Shown: positions 27,001 to 39,269, numbered from the stretch's first letter. The stretch: DNA of 64,000 nucleotides from Bursaphelenchus xylophilus (GCA_904066235.2 CAJFCV020000003.1:5704001-5768000); one strand, 5' to 3'. Notes: generated by a model from the sequence alone, not told the origin. Numbers and translations are program-made.

Positions 27001-27744
27001 CGAACTTTAGGTCATTCAAAGTTACGGTCATTCGAAGATTAGGTAGTTCGAACTGGAGGTCGTTCGAACTTTAGTCATTCGAACTTTAGGCATTCGAACT
27101 TGAGGATTCGAACTTGCGGTATGTCTCCGTTTCATGTGTTGTAATCTTACTTACTGGAGATTTTACGTCTCTGATTGTTTTATGATTACTCAAATTTATT
27201 TACGAAAACTTTCTCTAGATTCTGAGTCCAGAAGAACTTTTATTCCGTGCAGTCCACGCAATCATCAGTTCCCACACTCTTCAGAATATCAAGGACGACA
27301 CTCGACTGAGATCTCTGATTTCTTTTGGGCTCAACGAACAATGCCTGCATCTCTGGTTTGAGGTGTTATGTGATGCAAAGGGGCATGAAACACTTCGGAA
27401 GAGTTATTATCACACCTGGTCCTTTGTGCGGTCACCCGTTTGGAAGCAGGTGGGTCTAGGCGACTGAAGCAATACGTCTTGTTCAGATCATGTGCGAGCT
27501 CAGACTGCTCAGCCAGTTTTGCTTCAATCTGAACACTGATTTCGAAGTGCAACAAGCTCTGGAAATTGATCGATTGCGCAACCAAGAACAACATCAGAAA
27601 GCGCGAAAAATCGCGAAGAATGTGGGACCGAGTGAACTACGGTTCACAAGTGACGGCGGTGCCTGGAATCAAGCTGGACAGCCGCTGAAAGAAGGCGTTA
27701 GAGATATGCTAATCAAACATCATCTCTTCAGTTGGGATCTCTGA
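24041..27744 (+). CDS. SGSM3: SGSM3-type Rab-GAP: TBC + SH3 + RUN domains, 11 exons, about 805 aa
   Basis: Exons: 24041-24062, 24095-24272, 24307-24378, 24443-24830, 24864-25190, 25241-25435, 25469-25597, 25637-25759, 25802-26296, 27219-27449, 27487-27744. SGSM3 proteins act on Rab/Rap small GTPases in endosomal traffic. Evidence: YDELGF, then a TBC domain with SGIPHSFRSFMWPR, ERDLLRTLPN, RRVLKALAYFYPELGYCQGMG and LPMPLLFRIWDILF. Next an SH3 domain (ARALLDFDTEEKDELSFKKN, CWVGELNGERGWFPAKFV) and a C-terminal RUN domain (HPWHYIEALADAL, LRSLISFGLNEQCLHLWFEV, LKEGVRDMLIKHHLFSWDL). The TBC arginine finger position (IPHSFRSFMW) and the glutamine of GYCQ are kept. Intron 10 is 922 bp because an inverted-repeat element has inserted. 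The first short exon is the least certain. Confidence 0.94.
26336..27138. mobile_element. Foldback element built of AAGTTCGAA units in SGSM3 intron 10
   Basis: The interior left part is many short units of the type NNNAAGTTCGAA. The right part has the inverse TTCGAACTTNNN. The ends read ACCGGAAGTTCGAA at the left and, inverted, ACCGCAAGTTCGAA at the right. An 11-bp direct repeat CGTTTCATGTG flanks it (26336-26346 and 27128-27138) and looks like a target-site duplication. A further inverted pair (CTTGCGGTGGGT near 26535; ACCCACCGCAAG near 26680) implies a nested copy. No transposase is present. Confidence 0.75.
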
Positions 27745-28000
27745 CATTAATCATCATTACTTAAACTTGTAAAACCCCTACAAAGAGTGCAATTAAAAGT
27801 ATTTATTAAATTATTTTGGTATAAGACCTAATCCCGTAAGAGCCTTTGGCATCTATTGTAAGACCATAAGCATTCGAATACACCGGAAAGAAACAAAACA
27901 ATAAAATTTACATATACGATGGTAAAACTTTTCAGTGAAATTGAGTTTAGAACAGATATCAGATACAAATACTTCAGGGGCTCGTTTCATTTACGGCACT

Positions 28001-28650
28001 TACTTGTGTTGGCGAAACCGCACAAAAAGCGGAGAGTGAGAAAAATGGAGAAGTGGTAAATAGGAAAAAGGTGGTAACTAAAAATTTTCCCTTTTGATTG
28101 GTGAATCGGGCGACCTTTTAGGGAAATCGGCCGAACATGTTGGGCCATAAGTTTAGACAGAGTGGACCCATTTACGTCATTCCAAAACATTGAAACTGAC
28201 AGTGCTCAGAATAAACGGATATAAATTTTTAAATTTATATTTCTGAAGTATGCAAAAATTTTTTCTTGTAATGTGGAAGACAAGATACGGCAAAACGTTT
28301 GAAACAGCCGCACGCAACGCGGTCCTAGGTTCTTTTTTTCAATTTACAAATTGGTTCACTTGGCAAAAGTTACGACCAGAAGATTCTCGACACCAGGAAA
28401 AAACTGCATATCTGAGAACAAAAATTTAAAAATTTATGTCTACGTATGTATTCAGTGTACTGTCAGCATTAATACTTCTTAATAAGGGCGTAAATTTCCA
28501 CTGTTTCAAAAGTTATGGTCCAAAATATTCGGCCGATGTTCCTAAAAGGTCGCCTGACCCATCAATCAAAAGGGAAAAGAGGTCACTCGGGTTACCACTT
28601 TCCTTTTTCTCACGCTCTCTCCACTTTTTACTAGATTTCGCTAACTCTAG
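28001..28650. mobile_element. Older foldback element (about 650 bp palindrome)
   Basis: The left arm (from GGCGAAACCGCACAAAAAGC, about 28011) and right arm (to about 28650) are inverted copies. They share TCCCTTTTGATTGGTGAATC-like and GGCGACCTTTTAGG blocks, CGGCCGAA, and near the centre ATAAATTTTTAAATTT. Pairing is imperfect, roughly three quarters by eye, so this is an older insertion than the neighbouring one. Confidence 0.65.
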
Positions 28651-28795
28651 TTAGTGCCTGTTTTGTACGTGAAACAAACCGGTGGTTAAAATAACTGCCC
28701 TCACAAAAGTTAATGGAAACCATTTTCAAGATAAATATGATGTTAAACATCGGTATCCAAAAAGTGTAAAAAAAGTTTAAAAACAATTTTCAGTA

Positions 28796-30008
28796 CAGGG
28801 TGTTTCAAGAAATTCCGCGGAAAGTCGTCGTCGATTTCTCGTCGCTCAGCCACGATATCCAAAAAATTTTTTTTGCAGTAGAAAGAATGTAGTGGGCGGT
28901 TTTTTGCCTAAAAAGATTTTTTTCTTCGCCGACGCGGAACGCAATGTATTCGGCGGAGACATTTGATAGCTTTTTTGCCAATCCCACTTATCTCAAACGC
29001 TTTATTACGAATTTTGACGGTTCAAAAGAGGATGAATCTTGATGATTGAAGGAGGATTTGCATATTTCTATGTTTTTCAAGCATTCGGCGAAGGTATGGC
29101 GGACGCTTTCCATATCGGCGTAGGCCATAACTCATCTTCGGACAAAGACACGGAGCTGGGAAATGGCTCGAAATGATTCCTGTGCTCTGGTTAACATCAT
29201 CCTTCATCATTTCTTATGAAAATCAAATTTTTTCTCAGTTTGGCGGAGGAATCGGCGGAGGCTATAACACATCTTTGGACAAAGATACAGAGCTGGGGAA
29301 TTGCTCAAAATGACTCATGTGCTCTGATTAACCCCATCCCTTGTCATTTCTTATGAAAATCACACTTTTTTTTAATCTGGCGGAGGAATCGGCGGAGGTC
29401 ATAACTCACCTTCGGACAAAGATACAGAGCTGGGGAATGGCTGACAATGACTCATTTGCTCTGAATAACCCCAGTGTGGAGCGCATGAATCATTTTGAGC
29501 AATTCCCCAGCTCTGTATCTTTGTCCAAAGATGTGTTATGGCCTCCGCCGATTCCTCCGCCAAACTGAGAAAAAATTTTATTTTCATAAGAAATGATGAA
29601 GGATGGTGTTAACCAGAGCACAGGAATCATTTCGAGCCATTTCCCAGCTCCGTGTCTTTGTCCGAAGATGAGTTATGGCCTCCGCCGATATGGAAAGCGT
29701 CCGCCATACCTTCGCCGAATGCTTGAAAAACATAGAAATATGCAAATCCTCCTTCAATCATCAAGATTCATCCTCTTTTGAACCGTCAAAATTCGTAATA
29801 AAGCGTTTGAGATAAGTGGGATTGGCAAAAAAGCTATCAAATGTCTCCGCCGAATACACTGCATTCCGCGTCGGCGTAGAAAAAAATCTTTTTAGGCAAA
29901 AAACCGCCCACTACATTCTTTCTACTGCAAAAAAAATTTTTTTGGATATCGTGGCTGAGCGTCGAGAAATCGACGACGACTTTCCGCGGAATTTCTTGAA
30001 ACACCCTG
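28796..30008. mobile_element. 1.2-kb near-perfect palindrome, CAGGGTGTTTCAAG ends, TA target duplication
   Basis: The element starts CAGGGTGTTTCAAGAAATTC and ends with the exact complement. It is flanked by TA at both sides (28794-28795; 30009-30010), as in Tc1/mariner-like elements. The arms of about 525 bp are almost identical. Each includes tandem units with GGCGGAGGAATCGGCGGAGG and ACAAAGATACAGAGCTGGGG, and the loop (about 29321-29486) is one more such unit. It has no transposase frame. It lies between the convergent SGSM3 and tra-1 genes, 84 bp past the tra-1 stop codon. Confidence 0.85.
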
Positions 30009-30091
30009 TAGTAATGAGGTCTTATATTGTCATAATAACAAAGGATGGCAAGAAAGGAAAAAATATATGAGATACCGTTATATGGAATATG

Positions 30092-33000
30092 TCATGCATT
30101 CTCGAGTCTGAAATACTTGTTCACGTTTTCGACTAGTACTGAAAGAGCACCGTCAATACTTGAATTTGAGTTGCTTAAAGAGTTCTGTGGATGTTTGTTT
30201 GGACAATTCGATCTGGCAGAAGAATCGTCATAAAGATCTTCTTCTTCCTCGGAGACTACTCCAATAAACCCTAAAAATAATATGCTTGTTTCTTAATTCA
30301 TATTTACCTATGACATTGTTAGGCACTTTGGTGTTGCGTTGGGTCGATGATTTGTGGCTAGTTTCCCCCCGATGACAATCTGTGCCCAGCGATCTTCTAC
30401 CTTCTCCATGAGGCTTTCCAATATTGAGACCGCAGAAAGCTCGAGTGAATTCCTCAAATTCAGGAACCGTTGCTTTCAAACAAAGAGCTCCATTCTCCAG
30501 ATTACAGTAACCTGTGGCCACAGACGTGTTATAATAAGTGGGAATACTTTGACCGGGATGGTTTTGTTGCCCAGAAAAGTTATTAATGCCGGAGGACTTG
30601 CGCGCAGTGAATTGTTTGATGATGTCCGCGTAATGCGGTGTATTTTCTGAAATTATCTTTCTTGTATGATGCCAAACAAAATTATTTTTCAATTAAAATT
30701 TCACTTACCATGAGCTTTGTTTTCCTTTATTTCATCCTTCATATCCCCATTTAGATTGATCATATCAGAAGGAGAGACACTTCCGTTGCTCCCCTTGCCC
30801 ACCTCCTGTTTCAAGGGTAATTCGTTCTGAGGAATGAATCCATAATTCCCTCCTCTCCCATTCTGTTGCTTATTTTTCTTAGCCACTTCGTATGCTTCTT
30901 CTCCATGAACTGTTTTGATGTGTTTTCTGAGTGAGCTGGGATCAGTGTAACTTTTGAAACAATTCTCAACAGGACATGCATATGGTTTCTGCAGAGATTA
31001 CGGTAAGATTAGATTCAACAGAAAACTAATTACTTTATTGGAATGGGTTCGGTTGAGATGTTTGGCCCGGTCGGAAGCATTGCTAAAGGCCTTCGTACAT
31101 CCCTCAAAATCACATTTATAAGGCCTTTCTCCAGTATGAGTTCTCAGATGCGTCTTCAGATTCTCCAAACGAGAATATGCCTTCGGGCAGAACTGAAATA
31201 ATATTTATCACCAAGGCATGTAACACTTATAAAATGGGTTGTAATGTCAACTTACTTGGCATTGATTAGGTTTTTCGCCGGTATGTTTCCTCATATGCAA
31301 AACCAGCATATACAGTGCTGAAAAGGCCCTGTCCCGATCGCATCCGTTCCATCTACACCAATATTGTTCTTGATTGTGGAGGTGTTCACCTAGATGGTCA
31401 ACCAGAGCTTGCTGACTTCTAAATTCCTTTGCACAAAGTATCTGACTTTTGGGGTCTTTCCATTCGCAGATCATTTCCACATCAGAATTCATTTGTTGGG
31501 GCGGCACGGAGCGAAAAGGGGGAACCAAAAATGCATTTTGGTGATATTGTGGCATATTCGCACTGAATCTACAGATAGAATTATTAAGTGTAATAAGTAT
31601 ATAAGATGTATATAAGATCTTTTTCACGGGTACCTGCGGTCCAAAAACCACCCTCCACAGACCCAGGCATCACAAGATTACAAAATTTGATGAGCTATCC
31701 AAAAAGAAAAACGGTTAACCTAGGCGTCACGGACAGTTTGAGCAAGTTCCAAGCTGTCCCCATATTGCACGAACGTGGGAAAAATAAATTCTTCTCAAGT
31801 AGGAAATGCTGGTTCAAGCGTGCCTCCGATGGCTGGGAAGTCAAAACGGCTTTCTACTCACCAGCACAAATCGATTAGCGAAACCTCGTTTCAACTTCCC
31901 AAAATCAAGAATTGGGAATAAGAAATCGTTCTGAATCCCCGAAATCGAAAATTTTACAAAACTTATTTTTTCCAAAAAAATGTAAAGACATAAAAATTTC
32001 GTCTTTTTTGGAAACCCTGCGTCTTCACTCTTATACATTATGATGAAAATATCCGCTGATTTCAAGCCCTAAGCTTTTGCTAGGGCATGAAAACACTGTA
32101 TGCATTGGGAAGGCTTGGAGAAGACTTAGTTAATAGAAACAATTAGACTGAAAAGTCGTAGCGCCTTTTTCAATAATATTCAGATATATTATTTCTACTT
32201 ACGTGTCAGCGCTATGTCTAGGCGGGACCAATGCTTGATTTGCCGGGGGTTTCGACCAATTGGGAAACATTCCGGGCTTGGCATTGTCAATTCTAGGTGG
32301 CATCTGGGCGTTGGAAACATACGGCGGTTGCATTTGGGGGGTTCCGCCAAAGGTCCCACTAGGGAAGTTCATGGAAGTACTGGTAAAGGCCTCACAACCA
32401 GGCAGGGTCGCTAAAAATATTAAAATTACTCACAAATAGTTAATGAATTAGTATCATAGATTCCAAAACATACAAGACCCCGATGACGAATCGCTTTTAG
32501 GCTTCTTGGGCTTCTCATTGGACGACGATGCTTCTGTTCCAAAGGATGCCGGATGCGTTTGGAAGTTCTGGATAACCGGTGGAACAGGCTGGAATCCTGT
32601 AGATGGGGTGCTCTGGCTCGGCATTTGGGGATGGGATGGCATAAACCTGAAGGATGTATATTAAAAAGATAGCATTCTTAAAACACATACTGTGGAAACT
32701 GCGACGATGAAGCCCCACTTTGATTTGCTATCATCATTAACACCTGCTGATTAACAGGAAACGGCCAGCGAATTGCCTTGGACAGGTAATCCATCCAAAT
32801 TTGGGAATCTTTTTGTGCTGTTCTCTTTCCGGAGACTCGGCTACTGGAAGATGGGGCGCTAGATACACCGGAATCTGTCGTTGAACCGTCATCATTACAA
32901 TTCAGATTTGCATGGAAATTATTGGCAAAATCGACAACATTCAAAGAAGCGATCGACGATTTCGGAGAAAGTCCATTTAGGGATTGTAAAGAGTCGGGCG

Positions 33001-33322
33001 TTCTTTTTAATTGGCCAGGCGAAAGTTTGCCTGAGGCTAGCCCCGTTTGGGTGGCTAGAGACCTTGAATTGGATCGCTCTTCTTTCGTTGCTCTTGAACC
33101 CCTTCCTGAGGAGACGGATTCATTTTTGGAGATGGGAGTGCTAGCACTTGACTCCCGGACTTCCTTTGAAACCCCAACTGATATTTCTTCAACCAAATCA
33201 TTGGAAATGTCATCATCGCTCCAGTGCTCTACATCAATTGATTCGTCATCAGAATCAGATTGAACTACCACAATTTGTTGGTCTCGGTAATCACGGTCGT
33301 TGCTCCTCTCTCCCTCCGCCAT
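30092..33322 (-). CDS. tra-1: TRA-1/GLI family zinc-finger transcription factor, 8 exons, about 760 aa
   Basis: Exons (minus): 33322-32691, 32646-32474, 32410-32203, 31568-31256, 31192-31034, 30988-30709, 30646-30308, 30270-30092, all in frame. In nematodes the GLI homologue TRA-1 is the terminal switch of sex determination. The five-finger array lies at about residues 368-545: [82 protein letters not shown], and [18 protein letters not shown]. These are the diagnostic GLI words. The N-terminal third is acidic then Ser-rich; residues 210-340 are Pro/Gln-rich. The C-terminus is short compared with the 1110-residue C. elegans protein. An in-frame upstream start at 33469 is possible. No AATAAA precedes the adjoining palindrome. 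Confidence 0.93.
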
Positions 33323-33469
33323 CCTTTGTCCATTTAAATTCCTGAAGAGGCCATTAAATAAAGAGGAACGACCTAAAAAAGCCAGAAAATGCTCGGACAT
33401 CGCAACAAATACCGTAATCACTGTATTGAAAGCAGGTGGGTCGAGGTCGATGGCGAAATCTGTTTGCAA

Positions 33470-36400
33470 ATTAGCATTCTCCGAATTTCTTTTTTTGTAG
33501 GAAACCTTTCCTTACCAAATCACAATCAGAGTATGATATTAGGAATAAGAAAGCCGAAGTCGTGCACCTAATGCAGTATTCCCCACATAGAAAGCTGAGG
33601 GCAAATTTATTTACTCCACAAAGACATCATACTTTTACATTGACGCGTATGAAGGTCACTAAGACTTTGTAGGTGACATGAGAATCCCAGATGGTCACAT
33701 CTCCCTTCTTTAAGTTTATCCGTCAGAAATAAGTCATCCGTTTACAAGTCTTTAAAAATAATTACAGTTCCGGGGTTTCTTTGTCGGATTCTTAAATTCA
33801 AAATGTTTCCAATAAAAATCTAAGTCAGCTTTAAGGCCGCAAAAAACGGCTGGGTTCCCAAAAGTACAAAAGAAAAGCCGCCAAATTTATCGCCGACCGA
33901 CCCGGGCCTTGAACACGAGAACGGAGAGAGAACAGTCAACGGAGAGTGGGGCAGTAGTCTTGCCGAAAAGGAGCGGACCACCAGGGCTGTGATGAAAAAC
34001 CGAAACAATCACAAGAAAAAACAACCAAACCTCTAGTCTATTAATTAATCCGGGTGTGAAGGGTGATACGAAGGAAAGGGGAGGGGCCGGGGAAAGTCGC
34101 CAAAAGCCACGGTCATGCACTCTCGGGTTACGGTAGCGCCAATGATAAAAACCCTTCCGTGGTTAACCGACATGCAAAACCGAAATTATAAAGGAAATTC
34201 GCAGAAGTCAACACATCCATAAAACACCCTGTCTGGGAATGAAGCTTGGCCAAGAAAAATAAAATCCTCGCGCCTCTTTAAGTGCCTTCCACCTCCGAGT
34301 CCGGTACCCAGAAATCGCTCGTCTTGTCGTCTAAAAAAAGGCGCGACCCTTCGAAGAAGAAATTCCTGGCGACCGCACAGTGCAACAGAAGAGTTAAAGT
34401 CGGCTGCGCTCTTTCACTCCTTGCCCCCCCCCCCCCCCCAATCCCAGCCTTTTTTACTTCTTTTGCATTGCACCGCCCGTTCCGAACAACCAGCCGTTTT
34501 TTACACGTGCAATTCTGTCGGGGAGGGAACGGAGCTATCTTTTCTGACCACCCAGTTCACTGCACTCCACACTTGAAAGAGGAAAGAGCTTGTTCAGGCG
34601 GGAGACAGACGAGAAATGACCGAGTATGCGAAACAAGGAGACCTCAGAGATCTGATAACAGACTGCATGTCCCACAGAGTGTGCCCCGGCGAATATGAAA
34701 AAGCCCTTTTAATGATTCTCCAGCTATTTTTGTCGGCGCCTCACTCTCGCGTCTCTGATAGTCAGCCGCCTACGAAAAACACGTTCACTCTGGACTCTCG
34801 AGACGTCATGTCTCTGCGAACAGTCGTCCCGGATTAGTTTTTACGTGTGTGGTCCTTCCTTCCAGCCGAAAAACGAGTGCAACTGAACGAATAAAAAATT
34901 CCGAAAGAATGCCTCGGGAGGGAAATTAAAATCTTTTTTTTTGCCAAATTGGCCACCACTTTCCAACATGCGCAGGCCATAAATAGTAAGGTGGAAGGAA
35001 AACGGGCCGATCCCCGTGACTGCCCGATTTATGGCCTCTTCTGTTTGCCCTTTTTTGGGTTGGCAGTAGATATAACTCTCCGAAGACATGGCGAAACGGG
35101 TTATCACAAGAACTCGGAATCTGATAAGCCCTCGAGGAAAAAACAGTTGGGCAACTAGAAGGTCATGCGACAACACAGAGTGATGTCGTAAAAAACATTT
35201 ACGACTTGGTCCCCAAGAAATCGGATAGGGAAAGTGATCAAACGAACCCGACCGTAACGCCCTGAGGCATCACGACAAGACCGTCAAATTGCATGCACTT
35301 TTACCTTGTTTGTAACATAAATGCCCCGGATGGAAATCAAAAAACTTCGCATGTTAGATGATTAAGTACATTGAAAAAAGTCTTGAAAGTAAAGCTTTGA
35401 TGGCTACCAAATATAAAAGTACAAAACTTTTTTTCATCCCTTCTCTCTCTCCCGGCCCACCCAATCTGCATGATAAAAAAGGCACCTAAACCAGGACCGA
35501 TAATTCCCGATGCTTTTGCAAAAATAGTAAGTGTCGGATAAGCGGAAAGATGGAATTCAGATGACAAAGAACCCCCTCGCCCGTCGTCATCTTCGAAAGG
35601 ATATCTCAAAATCATTTATCAAATACGATAGTAGAGTGCAAAGGACAGACGTTAATTCTTACATAAAACATCATCCTATCGGAATTTTTTTTTTTAATAA
35701 AACCAGATTACACCTTGAAGTTAATACCTGCGAGTTATTTACTAGAAACAATACCCAACACCAGCATTGCCATGAGCTAGTTCGAGACTACACTCTAAAC
35801 ATTACAAAACGGCGTAAATCTGACGTATCCAAATTTTTATGCTGTCTCGCGCAATTTTTGTCTAATTCTAGCGCTAGAGAAAAGATGAAAAGTCGTAAAA
35901 GAATAAAAATGCCGAAATAACATCGATCCTTGCGTCAAAGACAATAAATGACGAGTTAAAGGCGACCACTTGGCCTCCCGCTGGGATCGCAAAGTATCGA
36001 CAGCTCGGTAAAGAGGAAACAAAATCAGCGAATCAAACAAGAAATAAACCCCGAGCCAAATTCAATCAATTTCAGCGCTTAAACATCGGGAATTGCCATC
36101 AGTGAAGTAAAGAAAGAGAATTTGTCGCGAGAAATCCTGCATCAAATGGAGAAAACGCAAAAAATGGGCCATTAAAAGTCACATAAACCCCGAGCCCATA
36201 AACCCAACTTAGGGCGTTCGATCCGTCCGAAAAAAAGGCTGTTTTACTTTTAATTGCCGTACTTTTTCGCTACAGACATCCATCCCATCGTAAAACCAAT
36301 TGAGTTCGGCCTAACATATACAATCCCTGTTTACAATTGGGAAGGTACTCACTCACAAAAAGCGCTCTTTAAAATTTTTTTATTCATTAATTTTTGAATT

Positions 36401-37000
36401 GATAAATTGAGATTAGAGATTAAGCCTTTTTACGAAAGGATTACGGCAACAAGAAGTGGATCACCGTACACTAGCATCCTCATTTGCAAAAAAAAGCCAG
36501 TTGACTTATGTGGAAAAGGAAACTTTACTCATTAGAATATGGGCTGTTTTGTAGAGAGTACAACAGTAATTTTCCCTCGATACCCAGAGCCTCTAACCAA
36601 CCGACCTTTACACAAGAAACACAAATTAAGAAGATACCACATATGTTACACTCAATATGCTCTTAATAAGACCACCCAGGTTGAAAAGCCTCGAGTGCAG
36701 CTTTTTATAAGACGTATTCAGGCTTGTGTAATAAGAGAACTATCAAAAATACAATTTGGTTGCTAAAATAAAAATTAAACTTACAAATTGTATTTATAAG
36801 GGGTAAAGGAATAACTACTCTTTTCGTAGGACATCCAAAGTAATCTGATTGGAGAATTGGGTTTCACAACGAAATTCAGAATGTGCATAAAATAAATTCA
36901 AACGACAAAAACCACCGAAAAATAATAAATAAATACTTTTTTAATTTTTTGGATTACGATTTTTCTCTAATTCTAGATACGGGCTGAGGGTTGGCCGTCG
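33470..37000. other. Upstream region of tra-1, no gene seen; poly-C tract
   Basis: No exon chain is supported. A run of 16 C lies at 34424-34439. A frame near 34616 (TEYAKQGDLRDLI) looks faintly kinase-like but has no continuation. The region is a probable tra-1 promoter and 5' region. Confidence 0.4.
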
Positions 37001-37009
37001 CTTTCGTCA

Positions 37010-37742
37010 TGTCAACTTGTGCTGTCCTTTTTGATTGTCAAATTGAACTTTTTTGGTAAATTTTTGTTAAAAAATCGTAAGAATTTTAATTTTTTGGTAC
37101 TGCTGGTCAAAACGGCCAATGAAATAATCTGTAAAACTAGTTACCCAAGATTAACCGTATTCATCATAGTCTATGTTAAGCTCGCGTGTGAGGGTGGAAG
37201 CTTCATATATCAGAAGTTTCAATTTACAGGGGAAGTACCCCAAGTGCGACGCTCAGATTTTGATGAAGCTTGGCACAAATTTAGAATAAGGTTTTCTAAG
37301 ATATATGCGAGAATCCTAGCTCGCGCTTTGCAGAAACAACCGAGATTTTTAGATCGAAAGTTGGCGAAAATTTAGGACTTTTTGCCGAATTTCGGTACGA
37401 AAAGTTTCTTGCCTATTTCTACCGTAAAGGATAATTTTTCTACAAAAAATCAAATTTTTCCGCACAAAACTGCCAAAGTTATGGCCAAAAAACGTTTTCC
37501 TCTCTGACCGCTCTCCACGTGTAGCGTGCTCTCTCGGCGGCATAAATCGTCCGATATCTCGGCGGCGCCTGCAAAGCGCGAGCTAAAACTTTCAGGAATT
37601 GATATTTAGTCCATTCCCGACGTGTGTGCAAAATATAAAGAAAATCTGAGCGTCGCACTTGGGGTACTTCTCTTGTTAGCTGAAATGACGGCAATTTGAC
37701 GTCATTTTGAAAAATTCTGTCAAATTAACAAGCCTGTACGGA
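37010..37742. repeat. Dispersed repeat (GTCAAATTGAAC / CTGTCAAATTAACA family), interrupted by a MITE
   Basis: The left part (TTTTTGATTGTCAAATTGAA, near 37028) and the right part (CATTTTGAAAAATTCTGTCA near 37704) recur at 43291-43455 and 62655-62830. The last copy has TATATCAGAGTTTTCAATTTA uninterrupted where this copy is split by the 449-bp element. That shows the order of insertion. Confidence 0.65.
37227..37675 (-). mobile_element. 449-bp inverted-repeat element (MITE), copy 1, TTA target duplication
   Basis: Ends CAGGGGAAGTAC and complement, followed by CAAGTGCGACGCTCAGATTT. TTA is duplicated at 37224-37226 and 37676-37678. It is in the opposite orientation to the two other copies and exactly the same length. 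The interior has no coding capacity. Confidence 0.88.
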
Positions 37743-39269
37743 CTATCCGCGGATAGCTTTCTTCTGAGCCACATTCAGATCAAATTTTTCGTATTTGTGA
37801 AAAAAATGGTGTTCTTGTTGCTCTTGACGATATCTAATATCTTGTTGTTGTAAGTGCGTTGTTAACTTTTGTTCTGACAGTAAGGTAAATTTCTATTTTT
37901 TTCTTAATTTTTGCTTTGAGGGATTACTTTTTTTATGGAGTTGCGTTGAGGTTCGAATTCAATGTCTTCGTTAACTTCTTTCTTGCATTAATTTCTTATC
38001 GCATCGGTAATGTTGACAAGGAGATCAACATTACCGATGCACTATTAAAAAAACTTTTTGATGTTACATTCTTCTCAATTTAGTCTCTTTTTTGATAGTT
38101 TATACCGGATGTGCCAATATAGAGTTTAAATCGGGAACGAACTTATCACAGGAAAGGTCGTTGATTACCCAATTTATGAGTCATATTTTAGGTCCGTCCA
38201 ATGTATTTAAAAGGGAAAAGACTCGTCCGAATTAACGCTGCCTGGATGAAGAAGGAATTGGGCGGGAGGGGGACTGGCAGTCCGTTTGTTGATTATCTGA
38301 TTCCTTCCTATCAACTCTGCAAATCATGCGAAAACTTATGGAGAAGACGACGTTTTGTCTTTCTTTTGTGATCACGAGCCGTGTTCATGTTGTTTTTTTT
38401 TTTGAGCTTGGGGGGGGGGCAGATGTCACATTCCATATCAGACGCGGAAAGCCGCGCGCTGCCTAGTGATTCCTCTAGATTTCGGTGGCAGTCATCTGGC
38501 CCTGGAATCTGTTTCGGGCTGACCAGTCGATCGGCCTTTCTTCTTTCTTTTCGCTTTTACTGGGAATCGGCGCGCACTTAAAGACGGCGTCCTGTTCTCC
38601 ATGGAATGAGAGGTTATGCACACAAACTCAACCATTAAGACCACGTTTTTGACGCGATTATTTTCCACCTCGCTTATTACAATATCTTTGCGCTTCTCAA
38701 ACGTTGTTAGTCTTCTCGCAGGATAATCAAAACACTTTGGCTATGATTTGTGATGGCTATTTCATAGATTTGTTGCGTTATAATTTCCTTTTATTACCTT
38801 GTTCTTTAACACTGATGGATCCGTTTTATGTGAAGTCGCGCCTCTTCGGGCCTTTCAAAGTCCGGTTGTGTTGTCCATCTGTACCTATATTCGCCTTCTC
38901 AAATGCCCCCAAAAAGGAAATTTGTTTGATCTGGGTAACTGGAAAGCGGGCAAAGGGAGACGATTTTGTGTAAATTTAGCCCCCCAAGTATGAGAGCTCT
39001 TCCCGTAGGAACAAACTTGATCCTTTTAATGTGTTTCGTGGACATCTGGGAGTAATGTATACGCTTATCACCGAGATAAGCCTCTTTTTCTCCGATTTTT
39101 ATGTCTCCAGCCGGTTCGATTCCTTTTTTTGGTGGGTTACCTAAGGGGGTGACGGGTTCTCTTGTGTTCGCGACTTCGAATTACACGCAATTACCGATAA
39201 AAACACTTCTTTTCCTTCAGGACGTTGAACGTTTAATTCGACTGGATGATGTTTACCACCAAGTAAGTC
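37743..39269. other. Intergenic upstream of the RhoGAP gene; G10 run
   Basis: No supported gene. It holds a short perfect hairpin at 38001-38040 (listed separately) and a G-run at 38410. An upstream 5' exon ending at about 39261 (acceptor TTCCTTCAG at 39220) may belong to the RhoGAP gene's 5' UTR. Confidence 0.4.
38001..38040. repeat. Perfect 16-bp stem, 8-nt loop hairpin
   Basis: GCATCGGTAATGTTGA (38001-38016) is followed after 8 nt by its exact complement (38025-38040). No gene is assigned. It could be a structured RNA, a cis element or a chance remnant of a repeat. Confidence 0.6.

Noticed and set aside
34616..34837. Frame beginning MTEYAKQGDLRDLI that faintly resembles a receptor-kinase hinge region
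   Set aside because: No continuation with other kinase motifs on either side, no convincing splice-linked exons, and it sits in gene-poor DNA.
35531..35920. 129-codon Lys/Arg-rich frame
   Set aside because: Low-complexity AT-rich composition, no family resemblance, no splice context.
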